A stretch of 21,150 bases of DNA, from assembly GCA_934196725.1 (NCBI GenBank), contig CAKPWR010000047.1:1-21150 (forward strand), read 5' to 3'. A model generated the notes under the pieces. It ran no database searches, was not told the DNA's origin, and saw only the letters and a program-made list of their open reading frames with translations. The translations under genes and the position numbers were made by a program. The number at the start of each line of letters is the position of its first letter. The first letter of the stretch is position 1. Source of the DNA: an uncultured Prevotella sp. GTDB taxonomy: Bacteria; Bacteroidota; Bacteroidia; Bacteroidales; Bacteroidaceae. Positions 13,069 through 21,150 of this stretch are shown here, one piece after another.

Positions 13069-13836
13069 TTATTTCCTCTTCACGTTCTTCGTTCTTGTGA
13101 TATCGAAGAGATAAGAGAGCTTCAGGACAATCTGTCCGTAGTTGCTCTTTCCGAAATAATCTCGCTTCGACGAACCGTAGATATTTCCCAATCCGTAGTA
13201 GTAGCGGGCTTCTGCAAGGAAGTGACCCATTCTCGGAATGCTGTATTCAGCACCCAGACCGAGAGCGATACCGTAATCCAGCTTGTTCTCTACTTCCATC
13301 GAATACTGTGCCATCACCGGACTCACACGGTTGTTGTCCGTCTGCGGCAAGTTCTTCACGTCGAAGTTGGTCTTGGTCGATTCGCTGAGATAATAACCGA
13401 ACTGCGGACCGGCATTCACGAAGATGTTCAGTCCTCTCGTCTCCCTACCCCATGCCAGATGAGCAAACACCGGCACCTGGATATAGTTGATGGTACGGCT
13501 ATAAGCCATCGGCTCCTTGGTTTCCGTGATAATCACCGGATTGTTGTCTATATCAAGAATATCCTCTTTCCATCCCACCTGTGAATAGTTCACCTCGGCA
13601 TAGATGGAGCAGATGGTATTGAAGTATTTCTCGCAGGTATACTTCATCGAGAAACCTGCCGTCATTCCGCCGTGCTGTGTCTGCTGTACGTCTGGCGTAA
13701 AGCCCACCGAGCTCATTACATAACCTCCATTCAATCCGATTGCAAAGTCATTGCGATGCTCTCCAATCTGTGCCGAAACAGTCAGTCCGAAACCCAAAAC
13801 CAGAGAAAGCAGTATATATTTTCTTATCAAATACAT
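13069..13836 (-). CDS. Outer-membrane beta-barrel protein (porin/PorT-like family)
   Basis: A 255-residue precursor with a signal peptide (MYLIRKYILLSLVLGFGLTV then SAQ). The rest shows alternating hydrophobic and aromatic strands typical of an 8- to 10-strand barrel (FAIGLNGGYVMSSVG, INYIQVPVFAHLAW, LNIFVNAGPQFGYYLS, DYGIALGLGAEYSI, QIVLKLSYLFDI). These match the outer-membrane beta-barrel domain (PF13568-like) abundant in Bacteroidetes. Its role is unknown. A longer frame from a TTG seven codons upstream would spoil the signal peptide, so ATG 13836 is chosen. It sits between the LysM protein and the MFS gene on the same strand, at 53 and 40 bases. Confidence 0.88.
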   Translation of the reverse strand: MYLIRKYILLSLVLGFGLTVSAQIGEHRNDFAIGLNGGYVMSSVGFTPDVQQTQHGGMTAGFSMKYTCEKYFNTICSIYAEVNYSQVGWKEDILDIDNNPVIITETKEPMAYSRTINYIQVPVFAHLAWGRETRGLNIFVNAGPQFGYYLSESTKTNFDVKNLPQTDNNRVSPVMAQYSMEVENKLDYGIALGLGAEYSIPRMGHFLAEARYYYGLGNIYGSSKRDYFGKSNYGQIVLKLSYLFDITRTKNVKRK

Positions 13837-13844
13837 ATCATAAA

Positions 13845-13886
13845 GTTCATTGTTCAATATTCAAAGTTCAAAGCTCAAAGCTCAAA
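13845..13886 (-). repeat. Heptanucleotide repeat tract after the LysM gene
   Basis: Six 7-base units on the + strand (GTTCATT, GTTCAAT, ATTCAAA, GTTCAAA, GCTCAAA, GCTCAAA), ending three bases before the stop codon of the - strand LysM gene. The word differs from the other three tracts, but step length and position relative to the stop are the same. Confidence 0.88.
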
Positions 13887-13889
13887 GTC

Positions 13890-15290
13890 CTAGTACTTCA
13901 CCGCCTCTATCTGATGATTGAAAGGATAGTGAATCAGCATGAAACTCTTGTTCTTATAACCTCCCTTGCTGCCTGTCTTCACAAAATTGAGTGGAGTCTG
14001 CACGGGTTGGTAAGTGGAATGCTTGCTTTCACCGGTAAAGTTGCGTCCCTCCTTCTTCACACCCTGAATAAAGAACATGGCATGGTCATAACCCGTAATG
14101 GCGAAACGTGGCTGGGCTATCAGCATCGGCTGATGGAACCAACGCTGATAACTGGTCTCCAGTGACTGGGTTCGCTGATTACCGGCATTGTAATAGAAGG
14201 TGGAAGGAATATAGGTATCATACTTGAAGAACCTGTCCAGATTATACTTCGCATACATCAACCACTCAGTATAGCCGAAGAGGGAAATAGATGCACCAGG
14301 GAACTTGGCATCAAACTCATCCAACTTGTTGAGCACGGCCGTCAACTGTGGAGAACGTCCCGTATTGAGAATCACCACATTCTGCTTGCTAGGCACGAAA
14401 GCCTTGGCAAACTGCTCGATGCTGGAGTTGACATTGGTAATGCTGTAGTTGATATTACGCTTTTCCAATTCCTTTCGAAGTCCGAAAGTAAAGACTCCCT
14501 TTCTGGAAGTAGAATCATTGCAGTCTACAAAGATAGGATGCACATTGGTGAATCGCTTGAGAAAAGCCTTGATGGCAGCATCGTTCAGGCTCTCCTGACT
14601 CTGATAAACCTGGAAGATTTCCTTGTTGCGCTCCACATCATCCCCACTGATAGAGAAAGGAATGACGAGCTTGATACCGTAGGTCTTGCAGAATTCTGTC
14701 AGTGGAGCCACCTGCTTGGTATACAACGGACCGAAGATGATGTCGCACTGGTTGGCACCTTCCTGCACCAGGGTATTGCGGATATCCGCATCGATAGGTA
14801 CATTCCAGGCATGGACATCGGTAGAAACGCCATGTTTCTTCAGATAATCACAAGCCATCAGGATACCGCGGTAATACTCCACCATGCGCTTGCCGTCACC
14901 ATCCACATCATGCAGAGGCAACATCACACCCACCTTCACGGCGTTGCCGGCAGTAGCAGTACGCTGACCAGCATTGGCTGTAGCCGTATTCTGACTGGCA
15001 GAGGAAGTAGCCTTCGCCTTGTCACCGGTCTTCTGATTAGGACTTTTCTGTCCCTTGGCATAAGGGATAAACAAGGTGGCTCCCTTCTGGAGCATATATC
15101 CCTCCTGCTTCATCTCCGGATTGGCTTCCATCAATTCAGGAAGCGACAAGCCGTAGCTGCTGGCGATACCAAAGATGGTATCTTTCTTCTTCACTGTATA
15201 AATGTCGCGCCACTTGGTGGTCTGGGCGAAAATGCTGACGCTGAGCATCAGCCCAACGACAACAAAGAAATATCTCATGAATCTTCTCAT
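13890..15290 (-). CDS. Exported LysM plus periplasmic-binding-protein-like fold protein
   Basis: A 466-residue precursor with a signal peptide (VVVGLMLSVSIFAQ, cut near residue 22). A LysM domain follows at 30-76 (YTVKKKDTIFGIASSYGLSL), which would bind peptidoglycan, then a Ser/Thr/Ala/Lys linker at 80-116, then a type 1 periplasmic-binding fold from 118 to the end (VKVGVMLPLHDVDGDGKRM; QCDIIFGPLYTKQV; YGIKLVIPFSISGDD; FAITGYDHAMFF). The fold is shared with ABC-transporter ligand-binding proteins and with LpoA, the activator of a cell-wall synthase. Together with LysM, a role in cell-wall monitoring is plausible but unproven. No ABC permease or ATPase lies nearby. An internal ATG at 15278 is an alternative start. 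It is the first gene of the likely LysM, barrel protein, MFS operon. Confidence 0.88.
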   Translation of the reverse strand: MRRFMRYFFVVVGLMLSVSIFAQTTKWRDIYTVKKKDTIFGIASSYGLSLPELMEANPEMKQEGYMLQKGATLFIPYAKGQKSPNQKTGDKAKATSSASQNTATANAGQRTATAGNAVKVGVMLPLHDVDGDGKRMVEYYRGILMACDYLKKHGVSTDVHAWNVPIDADIRNTLVQEGANQCDIIFGPLYTKQVAPLTEFCKTYGIKLVIPFSISGDDVERNKEIFQVYQSQESLNDAAIKAFLKRFTNVHPIFVDCNDSTSRKGVFTFGLRKELEKRNINYSITNVNSSIEQFAKAFVPSKQNVVILNTGRSPQLTAVLNKLDEFDAKFPGASISLFGYTEWLMYAKYNLDRFFKYDTYIPSTFYYNAGNQRTQSLETSYQRWFHQPMLIAQPRFAITGYDHAMFFIQGVKKEGRNFTGESKHSTYQPVQTPLNFVKTGSKGGYKNKSFMLIHYPFNHQIEAVKY

Positions 15291-15383
15291 AACTTCATTA
15301 TTTTATGTTTTCATCTTCTGGATATCATCTGATTTTTTGGCTTTTTTCTTCCGATATTCTTCAGATTTCAATGTTTTCACCTG

Positions 15384-15416
15384 CAAAAATACAAAAAATC
15401 TTGCATTCTGCCCAAA
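15384..15416 (-). promoter_or_regulatory. Promoter of the LysM gene operon
   Basis: On the - strand TTTG (15413-15416), a 21-bp spacer and TATTTTTG (15384-15391). The leader is about 90 bases. Confidence 0.65.
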
Positions 15417-15433
15417 ATCTCTCAGCTTTTTAT

Positions 15434-15441
15434 TATCTTTG
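15434..15441 (+). promoter_or_regulatory. -7 element of the T9SS protein/uvrA operon
   Basis: TATCTTTG matches TAnnTTTG, 17 bases before the ATG, followed by the usual GCACAA. No clear -33 TTG. It is divergent from the LysM promoter about 20 bases away. Confidence 0.65.
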
Positions 15442-15458
15442 CACAAATAATTCTAGAA

Positions 15459-16154
15459 ATGAGACAAAAAATAAGTATACTTTGCATGTTACTGGCTTTT
15501 TTTACAAGCCAAATGATAGCACAGGAGATTGCTCCGACAGTTTCCTTTACCGGACCTGACGGCGAAACATCTACGGATGAATCCTATACGGGTTCTGCAC
15601 CGGTCCATGCCTCTTTCGAGGCGCACCCTTCCAATGCGGATGGATGGACGGCTTATTACGAATGGCGTTTCTATAAAGACAACGCCCAGGAGCCTTATAT
15701 AATAAGGTATGAGGAGAATACGGAATTCGATTTCACCGAATCGGGCAATATCCGGGTCATCCTCTACGCCAAGTTCACCATGGGCGATGACTACCTTGAA
15801 TTCACCAACGAGGAAAAGCCTTTCACCGTCTCCGTTGCCGAGAGTGTTCTCAAGATGCCGAATGCGTTCTCACCGAACGGTGATGGCATCAACGACGTCT
15901 ACAAGCCGAAGGATGGCTATCAGAGTATCACCGAATTTCATGCCTACATCTTCAACCGATGGGGACAGAAGCTCTACGAATGGACCGACCCTTCTACCGG
16001 ATGGGACGGCACCTACAAGGGAAAGCCGGTCAAGGATGGCGTCTACTTCTGCCTCGTCAAGGCTAAAGGTGCAGATGGCAAGACATACAATATCAGGAAA
16101 GATGTAAACGTACTCAGAGGTTTCATCGAGAACCAAACAAATTCAGGACAATGA
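15459..16154 (+). CDS. Secreted protein with T9SS type B sorting (gliding-motility C-terminal) domain
   Basis: A 231-residue precursor with a signal peptide (ISILCMLLAFFTSQMIAQ). A PKD-like beta-sandwich region follows (about 26-126: TVSFTGPDGE, AYYEWRFYKD, GNIRVILYAKF), then the type B sorting domain of the type IX secretion system at 131-222: PNAFSPNGDGINDVYKP, FHAYIFNRWGQKLYEW, GWDGTYKGKPVKDGVYFCLV. It should cross the outer membrane by T9SS and stay on the surface. With only one small domain besides the sorting signal, the cargo is minimal. Its TGA overlaps the uvrA ATG by four bases (ATGA), so the repair gene is likely translated by coupling from this mRNA, an unexpected pairing. Confidence 0.9.
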   Translation: MRQKISILCMLLAFFTSQMIAQEIAPTVSFTGPDGETSTDESYTGSAPVHASFEAHPSNADGWTAYYEWRFYKDNAQEPYIIRYEENTEFDFTESGNIRVILYAKFTMGDDYLEFTNEEKPFTVSVAESVLKMPNAFSPNGDGINDVYKPKDGYQSITEFHAYIFNRWGQKLYEWTDPSTGWDGTYKGKPVKDGVYFCLVKAKGADGKTYNIRKDVNVLRGFIENQTNSGQ

Positions 16155-18991
16155 TTTCAGAAGAAAAGATTAATGTATGGGGAGCCAGGGTTCACAATCT
16201 CAAGAACATTGATGTGGAAATACCCCGCGACTCCCTCACCGTCATAACCGGACTGTCAGGTTCGGGCAAGTCATCGTTGGCTTTCGACACCATCTTTGCC
16301 GAAGGTCAGCGTCGCTATATCGAGACGTTTTCTGCCTACGCCCGCAACTTCCTTGGCAACATGGAACGTCCGGATGTGGATAAGATTACAGGTCTCAGTC
16401 CGGTCATCAGCATCGAACAGAAAACCACCAACAAGAATCCCCGTTCTACCGTGGGAACAACTACCGAGATTTACGACTACCTGCGTCTGCTCTATGCCCG
16501 TGCCGGTACAGCCTACAGCTACCGCAGCGGTGAGGAGATGGTGAAATATACCGAGGAACAGGTCATCGAGATGATTCTCGATGAGTATGCCGGCAAGGCT
16601 ATCTACCTCCTCGCTCCTCTCGTCAGACAGCGCAAGGGTCATTACCGTGAACTCTTCGACAGCATGCGGCGCAAGGGTTATCTCTATGCCCGGGTGGACG
16701 GAGAGATTCTGGAGATTGTACCGGGCATGAAGATAGACCGATACAAGAACCATAACATCGAGGTGGTGATAGACAAGCTCGTGGTGCGCGAATCTGACGA
16801 AGAACGCATCCGCAAGAGCGTTTCCATCGCCATGAAACAAGGCGACGGCATGGTGGCTGTCATCGAGAAAGGCAGAAAGGAGATGAAGAATTTCTCCAAG
16901 CGTCTGATGGACCCTGTTACCGGCATCGCCTATCAGGACCCGGCTCCTAACATGTTCTCATTCAACTCGCCCGAAGGTGCCTGCCCTCACTGCAAGGGTC
17001 TGGGAAAGGTGAACCAGATCGACCTCAAGAAGGTCATCCCGGACGAAGACATGAGCATCTATGAGGGCGGTATCGTGCCGCTCGGCAAATACAAGAACCA
17101 GATGATCTTCTGGCAGATTGAGTCGCTCCTGTCAAAATACGACCTCAATCTCAAGACTCCTATCCGCGAGATTCCAGAAGATGCCATGCAGGAAATCCTC
17201 TATGGTTCACTGGAAAACGTAAAGATAGATAAGGAGAAGGTGCATACTTCCACCGACTATTTCTGCGCCTACGATGGCGTCATCGACTATCTCAGGAAGG
17301 TGATGGAGAATGAAGAAAGCAATGACGGCAAGAAATGGGCTGACCAGTTTATCTCTGTCGTTGAATGCCCGGAATGCCACGGTCTCCGACTCAAGAAGGA
17401 ATCCCTGGCGTATAAAATCTGGGATAAGAATATCTCTGAAGTGGCGAGTCTGGACATCGATGAGTTGCGCGACTGGCTGGAAGAGGTGGAACAGCATCTG
17501 CCTCCGATGAAAGCCAAGGTGGCTCATGAGATTATCAAGGAGTTGCGCTCCCGTGTCACCTTCCTCCTCGATGTGGGACTGGATTATCTCTCGCTCAACC
17601 GTCAGTCAGCTTCGCTCTCAGGCGGTGAAAGTCAGCGCATCCGCCTTGCCACACAGATTGGAAGCCAGCTGGTCAATGTGCTCTATATCCTCGATGAGCC
17701 GAGCATCGGTCTGCACCAGCGTGACAATGAGCGCCTGCTCAACAGTCTCAAGGAACTGCGCGACCTGGGCAATACGGTCATTGTCGTAGAACATGACGAG
17801 GATATGATGCGTGCTGCCGACTGGATTGTAGACATCGGTCCGAAGGCGGGTCGCAAGGGTGGCGAAGTGGTCTTCCAGGGTACTCCTGCCGATATGCTCA
17901 AGACCGATACCATCACAGCCCAGTATCTCAACGGCAAGATGGCCATCGAGGTTCCTGCCGTCCGTCGCGAAGGCAACGGCAAGCACATCACCATCCGGGG
18001 TGCCAGGGGTAACAACCTGAAGGGCGTTGATGTTGACTTTCCACTTGGCAAACTCATCGTTGTCACCGGTGTGAGCGGTTCGGGCAAGTCTACCCTCATC
18101 AACGAGACTCTCCAGCCTATCCTCTCCCAGCATTTCTATCGCAGTTTGAAGAAGCCGATGCCGTATGACAGTATCGAGGGCATCGAGAACATCGATAAGG
18201 TGGTGAATGTAGACCAGAGTCCTATCGGCAGAACGCCTCGCAGCAATCCTGCTACCTACACGGGTGTCTTCGGTGACATCCGCAGTCTTTTCGTTGGCTT
18301 GCCGGAAGCGAAGATCCGTGGTTACAAGCCGGGCAGATTCTCCTTCAATGTGAAGGGTGGAAGATGTGAGGAATGCAAGGGAAATGGTTACAAGACCATC
18401 GAGATGAATTTCCTCCCGGATGTCTACGTACCTTGTGAGGTTTGTCATGGCAAGCGATACAACCGTGAGACTTTGGAGGTGAGATATAAGGGCAAGAGCA
18501 TCGCCGATGTATTGGATATGACCATCAACCAGGCGGTGGAGTTCTTTGAGAATGTGCCTCAGATTCTCAACAAGATCAAGGCTTTGCAGAATGTAGGTCT
18601 CGGCTATATCAAACTGGGGCAGAGCAGCACCACCCTATCCGGCGGTGAGAGTCAGCGAGTAAAACTTGCCACCGAACTCTCCAAACGAGACACGGGCAAG
18701 ACGCTCTACATCCTGGACGAGCCAACTACCGGTCTCCACTTTGAGGACATCCGCATCCTGATGAATGTATTGCAGAAGTTGATAGACCGTGGCAACACAG
18801 TCATCATCATCGAGCACAATCTGGATGTCATCAAGCTAGCCGACTGGCTCATCGACATGGGTCCGGAAGGTGGTAGAGGTGGCGGCGAGCTCCTCTTTGC
18901 CGGCACACCTGAAGACATGGTGAAGGCGAAGAAGGGCTATACCTACAAGTTCCTCGCCCCTTTGCTGAAAAAATCAGGGAAACCAGAATAA
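16151..18991 (+). CDS. uvrA: Excinuclease ABC subunit A (UvrA)
   Basis: A 946-residue UvrA, the damage-recognition ATPase of nucleotide excision repair, which works as a dimer with UvrB. Two ABC ATPase modules are visible: Walker A at 34-42 (GLSGSGKSS) and 640-648 (GVSGSGKST), and signatures LSGGESQR at 489-496 and 829-836, each followed by a Walker B LYILDEP. The C-terminal zinc module is intact (C739, C742, C762, C765). In the N-terminal half there are CPHC (C278, C281) and CPEC (C406, C409). The CPxC that E. coli has 24 residues before the first of these is replaced by DPVT (254-257). The start overlaps the stop of the upstream secreted-protein gene. A terminator follows. Confidence 0.97.
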   Translation: MISEEKINVWGARVHNLKNIDVEIPRDSLTVITGLSGSGKSSLAFDTIFAEGQRRYIETFSAYARNFLGNMERPDVDKITGLSPVISIEQKTTNKNPRSTVGTTTEIYDYLRLLYARAGTAYSYRSGEEMVKYTEEQVIEMILDEYAGKAIYLLAPLVRQRKGHYRELFDSMRRKGYLYARVDGEILEIVPGMKIDRYKNHNIEVVIDKLVVRESDEERIRKSVSIAMKQGDGMVAVIEKGRKEMKNFSKRLMDPVTGIAYQDPAPNMFSFNSPEGACPHCKGLGKVNQIDLKKVIPDEDMSIYEGGIVPLGKYKNQMIFWQIESLLSKYDLNLKTPIREIPEDAMQEILYGSLENVKIDKEKVHTSTDYFCAYDGVIDYLRKVMENEESNDGKKWADQFISVVECPECHGLRLKKESLAYKIWDKNISEVASLDIDELRDWLEEVEQHLPPMKAKVAHEIIKELRSRVTFLLDVGLDYLSLNRQSASLSGGESQRIRLATQIGSQLVNVLYILDEPSIGLHQRDNERLLNSLKELRDLGNTVIVVEHDEDMMRAADWIVDIGPKAGRKGGEVVFQGTPADMLKTDTITAQYLNGKMAIEVPAVRREGNGKHITIRGARGNNLKGVDVDFPLGKLIVVTGVSGSGKSTLINETLQPILSQHFYRSLKKPMPYDSIEGIENIDKVVNVDQSPIGRTPRSNPATYTGVFGDIRSLFVGLPEAKIRGYKPGRFSFNVKGGRCEECKGNGYKTIEMNFLPDVYVPCEVCHGKRYNRETLEVRYKGKSIADVLDMTINQAVEFFENVPQILNKIKALQNVGLGYIKLGQSSTTLSGGESQRVKLATELSKRDTGKTLYILDEPTTGLHFEDIRILMNVLQKLIDRGNTVIIIEHNLDVIKLADWLIDMGPEGGRGGGELLFAGTPEDMVKAKKGYTYKFLAPLLKKSGKPE

Positions 18992-19025
18992 TACAGATAT
19001 GATTTTGGAAGTAAGATAAATAAAA

Positions 19026-19066
19026 ATTCCCCCAGCCTACTGTTTCCAGCAGGTTGGGGGATTTTG
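19026..19066 (+). terminator. Terminator after uvrA
   Basis: Stem CCCCCAGCCTACTG (19029-19042) with 19047-19060, 4-base loop, one G-U pair and one mismatch, then ATTTTG. It is also flanked by an A run, so it may act in both directions. Confidence 0.85.
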
Positions 19067-19070
19067 TTTC

Positions 19071-19146
19071 GTTACAGAGTGTAAATCCGTCGGAACGCCT
19101 CAATTCATTGTATATCATCAAGACTGAAGAAAGAATTCTCTGTAAC
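19071..19146. repeat. Short inverted repeat next to the AAA-like/PD-(D/E)XK gene end
   Basis: GTTACAGAG (19071-19079) and CTCTGTAAC (19138-19146) are perfect 9-base arms around 58 bases with no gene. The right arm touches the stop of the - strand gene. Purpose unknown; it may be chance. Confidence 0.4.
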
Positions 19147-20904
19147 TCAACATGCAACTTCCTCCATCCTCACCAACTTGCCAGCTACAAACTGCATGAT
19201 GATTTTATGGAGCGTTGTACCCTGGCGAAGAGCCTCAACCCTTGGAGCCACGGCATATCGCTTGATTTGCGCCTCTGCCTCTTGCCATTGAGCTTCTGCC
19301 TTAGAGAGTTTGCCGTCCTCAGGCTTTGATTCGTAATCTTTCTTCGACAACACCTTCAGCTCCAGGATATAACTATGTTTGGTAGCATAATGGGTAAGGT
19401 TTGGCAAAAGGAAAAAATCACAATAGCCATGATTCAACTCAAGCTCCGGTGCGGTATAATAGTAATTGTTCAAATTCAGATATGCCATGAAGAAACCTTG
19501 AAGATTGCGTTCCGACTCGATGCCGTCACGAACGGATGAAACCTTGGAATAGGCATCTGCCATAAACAATAATGCTTCACGCCACTTACCTTCATATGCC
19601 ATATCATAGTAATAATCAGTAAGTTGGTTTGTATCAACGTATGCCTTTTCCTCATACAACTCCATCAAATATCCATAATACTGCTTGCGGACATTGTTGT
19701 TTGGAATACCCAATATCATCTTGTCTCCACGAGTTCCCTTGATGGTCAACATACCGTAATAAAACAACAGGCTCGTAAATATCAGAGGGTCTGTCAACCT
19801 ATAGGCAGAGAAGGTTTCTGTCAAAGGAGCCACAATCTGCCCCGTCTCAGCTATCGTACGGATGACACCCTTGCGGTCACCATCCAACTTATCCAACTGA
19901 AGAAGTTTCTTCATCTTGTTGTAGTCAGTCTTTGTGTTTGGATCTATCATCTGCTTTGGAGCTTCCCCCCTATCAATATAATTTCGGAGATAATAGATGA
20001 CCATATCACTATTGAACACCTTACTCTGAGTATGCAGAGCATCCTCAGAGAAACAATAGTTATCATACCAAGGCTTCATCTCGTCTATCATCACCTCAAT
20101 ATCACTTGTTGCTGGAATGCCTCCCATTTCCTTGTAATAAGCAAACATCTTACGTACTTCTTCCAAGGAAAAGCCCAGCATCTGGTTGAACTCTGGCTTG
20201 GTGGAGATATGCCAGCCAATATTGAAGCCACTCGTCACATCGTCCAAGGTAACAGGACTGACGCCTGTGATGAAAATACGCTCGAACATACCCTTGAACT
20301 TCTTGAAGACATCACGGTAGAAGCCATCGGCATGGGTGATCGCCCAATATACATTCTCACCCTGTTCATTGAGCACGGTATTGGTGAAATTGTCGTATTC
20401 ATCGATGATCAGATAGAGAGGAATGCTCTTGGCTGCTGTCTCATCCTGAAGCAAAGCCAGTTTCTCCGTACCAGAATCAGACTTAAAGAACCTCTCCTTA
20501 AAATCTGCCAGATAAAATTCTTGGTAAACTCTCATGAAACCGTCTAATTTGACACGCAGATACATATTGAAGTTTTCCTCCAACTTGTCGATACTACCAC
20601 CCACATACGAGAAATCAAGGTGAAGAATCTGATACTTCCCCTGTAAAGGAGTAGGATGCTTACCTACCCATAAATCACCGAAAAGCGTTTGGAATTTCTC
20701 TTTCTTGCTACAGTCATAGTAAGCATGGAGCATACTCAGGAATATGCTCTTACCAAAACGGCGTGGACGAATGAAGAAGATGTTGCTTGGCTGATCTTCC
20801 AACAAAGGCAAATACATCGTCTTATCCACATAATATTGATTTTGTTCCATAACAGCCTCAAAGTCATTGATGCCGTAAGGCAAACGTTTCATATTCTGAT
20901 TCAT
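19147..20904 (-). CDS. AAA-ATPase-like protein with C-terminal PD-(D/E)XK nuclease domain
   Basis: A 585-residue protein of the family often annotated AAA-ATPase_like (PF09820) plus PDDEXK_9 (PF08011), which is widespread and multicopy in Bacteroidetes. The N-terminal part starts LPYGINDFEAVMEQNQYYVD and has a degenerate P-loop RPRRFGKS (46-53) and a Walker B YLIIDEYD (164-171). The C-terminal nuclease core is D496 (GYCDFF), then E515 and K517 (LELKV), the D...ExK arrangement. The role of the family is not settled; a mobile-element or defence link has been suggested for relatives, but there is no such context here apart from an insertion-sequence-like end to the right. A Shine-Dalgarno AAGGAG fixes the start at 20904. 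Single-gene transcript with its own promoter. Confidence 0.92.
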   Translation of the reverse strand: MNQNMKRLPYGINDFEAVMEQNQYYVDKTMYLPLLEDQPSNIFFIRPRRFGKSIFLSMLHAYYDCSKKEKFQTLFGDLWVGKHPTPLQGKYQILHLDFSYVGGSIDKLEENFNMYLRVKLDGFMRVYQEFYLADFKERFFKSDSGTEKLALLQDETAAKSIPLYLIIDEYDNFTNTVLNEQGENVYWAITHADGFYRDVFKKFKGMFERIFITGVSPVTLDDVTSGFNIGWHISTKPEFNQMLGFSLEEVRKMFAYYKEMGGIPATSDIEVMIDEMKPWYDNYCFSEDALHTQSKVFNSDMVIYYLRNYIDRGEAPKQMIDPNTKTDYNKMKKLLQLDKLDGDRKGVIRTIAETGQIVAPLTETFSAYRLTDPLIFTSLLFYYGMLTIKGTRGDKMILGIPNNNVRKQYYGYLMELYEEKAYVDTNQLTDYYYDMAYEGKWREALLFMADAYSKVSSVRDGIESERNLQGFFMAYLNLNNYYYTAPELELNHGYCDFFLLPNLTHYATKHSYILELKVLSKKDYESKPEDGKLSKAEAQWQEAEAQIKRYAVAPRVEALRQGTTLHKIIMQFVAGKLVRMEEVAC

Positions 20905-20931
20905 GATTGCTCCTTTTATAATTTACATTTG

Positions 20932-20963
20932 CAAAAATAAGAAAATTATCTGATTATACCAAA
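20932..20963 (-). promoter_or_regulatory. Promoter of the AAA-like/PD-(D/E)XK gene
   Basis: On the - strand TTTG (20960-20963), a 20-bp spacer and TATTTTTG (20932-20939), about 28 bases before the ATG. Confidence 0.78.
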
Positions 20964-21078
20964 GAATTTACCTGTCATTTTTTATATCGCTAAAATTTAT
21001 TGGTATTTTTTTTGCAATCAATACTCAATAACTGAGCCCAAAGTCACTAACAAACTTGAACAAGCCTGTTGAAACATG

Positions 21079-21112
21079 AGGGTGTGTCATAAGTCCATGA
21101 CGCACCCTTTTT
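21079..21112. repeat. Hairpin with GGGTGTGTCA-type end, terminator or insertion-sequence terminus
   Basis: AGGGTGTGTCAT (21079-21090) pairs with ATGACGCACCCT (21097-21108) with one G-U, around a 6-base loop, then five T on the + strand. No + strand gene precedes it in the 170 gene-free bases. GGGTGTGTCA ends are common in Bacteroidetes insertion sequences (recall), and this may be the terminus of one lying to the right. Confidence 0.5.
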
Positions 21113-21125
21113 CGCAAAAAGCGCC

Positions 21126-21150
21126 TACTTGCAAACTTTTGTCTTGTTCT
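21126..21150 (-). CDS. Possible C-terminal end of a gene running in from the right edge
   Basis: Reading the - strand from the window edge gives seven codons (NKTKVCK) and a TAG stop at 21126-21128. The basic tail and the IS-like hairpin just beyond it would suit the end of a transposase. Seven codons cannot prove a gene, and two other frames are open to the edge as well. Confidence 0.25.

Noticed and set aside
17618..18448. 276-codon open frame antisense to uvrA
   Set aside because: Shadow of a conserved, GC-richer gene; no start signals or domain.
20970..21112. A small RNA gene ending at the right-edge hairpin
   Set aside because: The hairpin and T run would suit a terminator, but no consensus promoter (TAnnTTTG with -33) was found on the + strand in front of it; an IS-like end explains the hairpin as well.

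Overview
The window looks like a chromosomal segment of a Bacteroidales bacterium, most likely Prevotellaceae (Prevotella/Segatella-like). The reasons are: repeated promoters of the Bacteroidetes type (TTTG, 19-21 bp, TAnnTTTG) in front of most genes, with few strong Shine-Dalgarno sites; a short primary sigma factor without region 1.1; a type IX secretion (type B sorting) protein; a close relative of Porphyromonas DPP5; and a Bacteroidetes-style LysM/periplasmic-binding fusion. No rRNA, tRNA or CRISPR array was seen.

Layout. (1) 1-1860: a self-contained three-gene toxin-antitoxin cassette on the + strand that fits HipBST: a HipB-like repressor, a separate HipA N-terminal domain (HipS-like) and a compact HipA kinase (HipT-like) with an added Cys/His knuckle. 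An array of four operator-like palindromes about four helical turns apart lies in front. A hairpin made of the same motif closes the cassette. (2) 1873-5043 (- strand): a DUF1846 protein, an 80-residue two-helix membrane protein behind a direct-repeat array, and a seven-helix membrane protein ending in an AraC-type DNA-binding domain. (3) 5123-7480 (+): a duplicated promoter and a secreted S9 dipeptidyl peptidase (DPP5-like). (4) 7482-9462 (-): a 34-residue microprotein coupled to a 74-residue membrane protein, then a POT-family peptide transporter. (5) 9762-10637 (+): the primary sigma factor. (6) 10868-15290 (-): a WG-repeat-like protein, an MFS transporter, an outer-membrane beta-barrel protein and a LysM/substrate-binding-like lipid-free exported protein. 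Several of these genes carry heptanucleotide repeat tracts immediately after their stop codons. (7) 15459-18991 (+): a T9SS type B sorted protein overlapping uvrA by 4 bases. (8) 19147-20904 (-): an AAA-ATPase-like/PD-(D/E)XK nuclease-family protein. (9) The right edge has a hairpin resembling an insertion-sequence end and the last codons of a possible - strand gene.

How the genes relate. DPP5 would release dipeptides in the periplasm, and the nearby POT transporter could import them, although the two are transcribed separately. The sigma factor and uvrA are core housekeeping genes. The most interesting accessory parts are the HipBST-like cassette with its repeated operators, the membrane-tethered AraC regulator next to a promoter with phased repeats, the microprotein pair, and the 3'-end heptamer tracts. 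All functional calls are from reading the sequence; no database search was possible.
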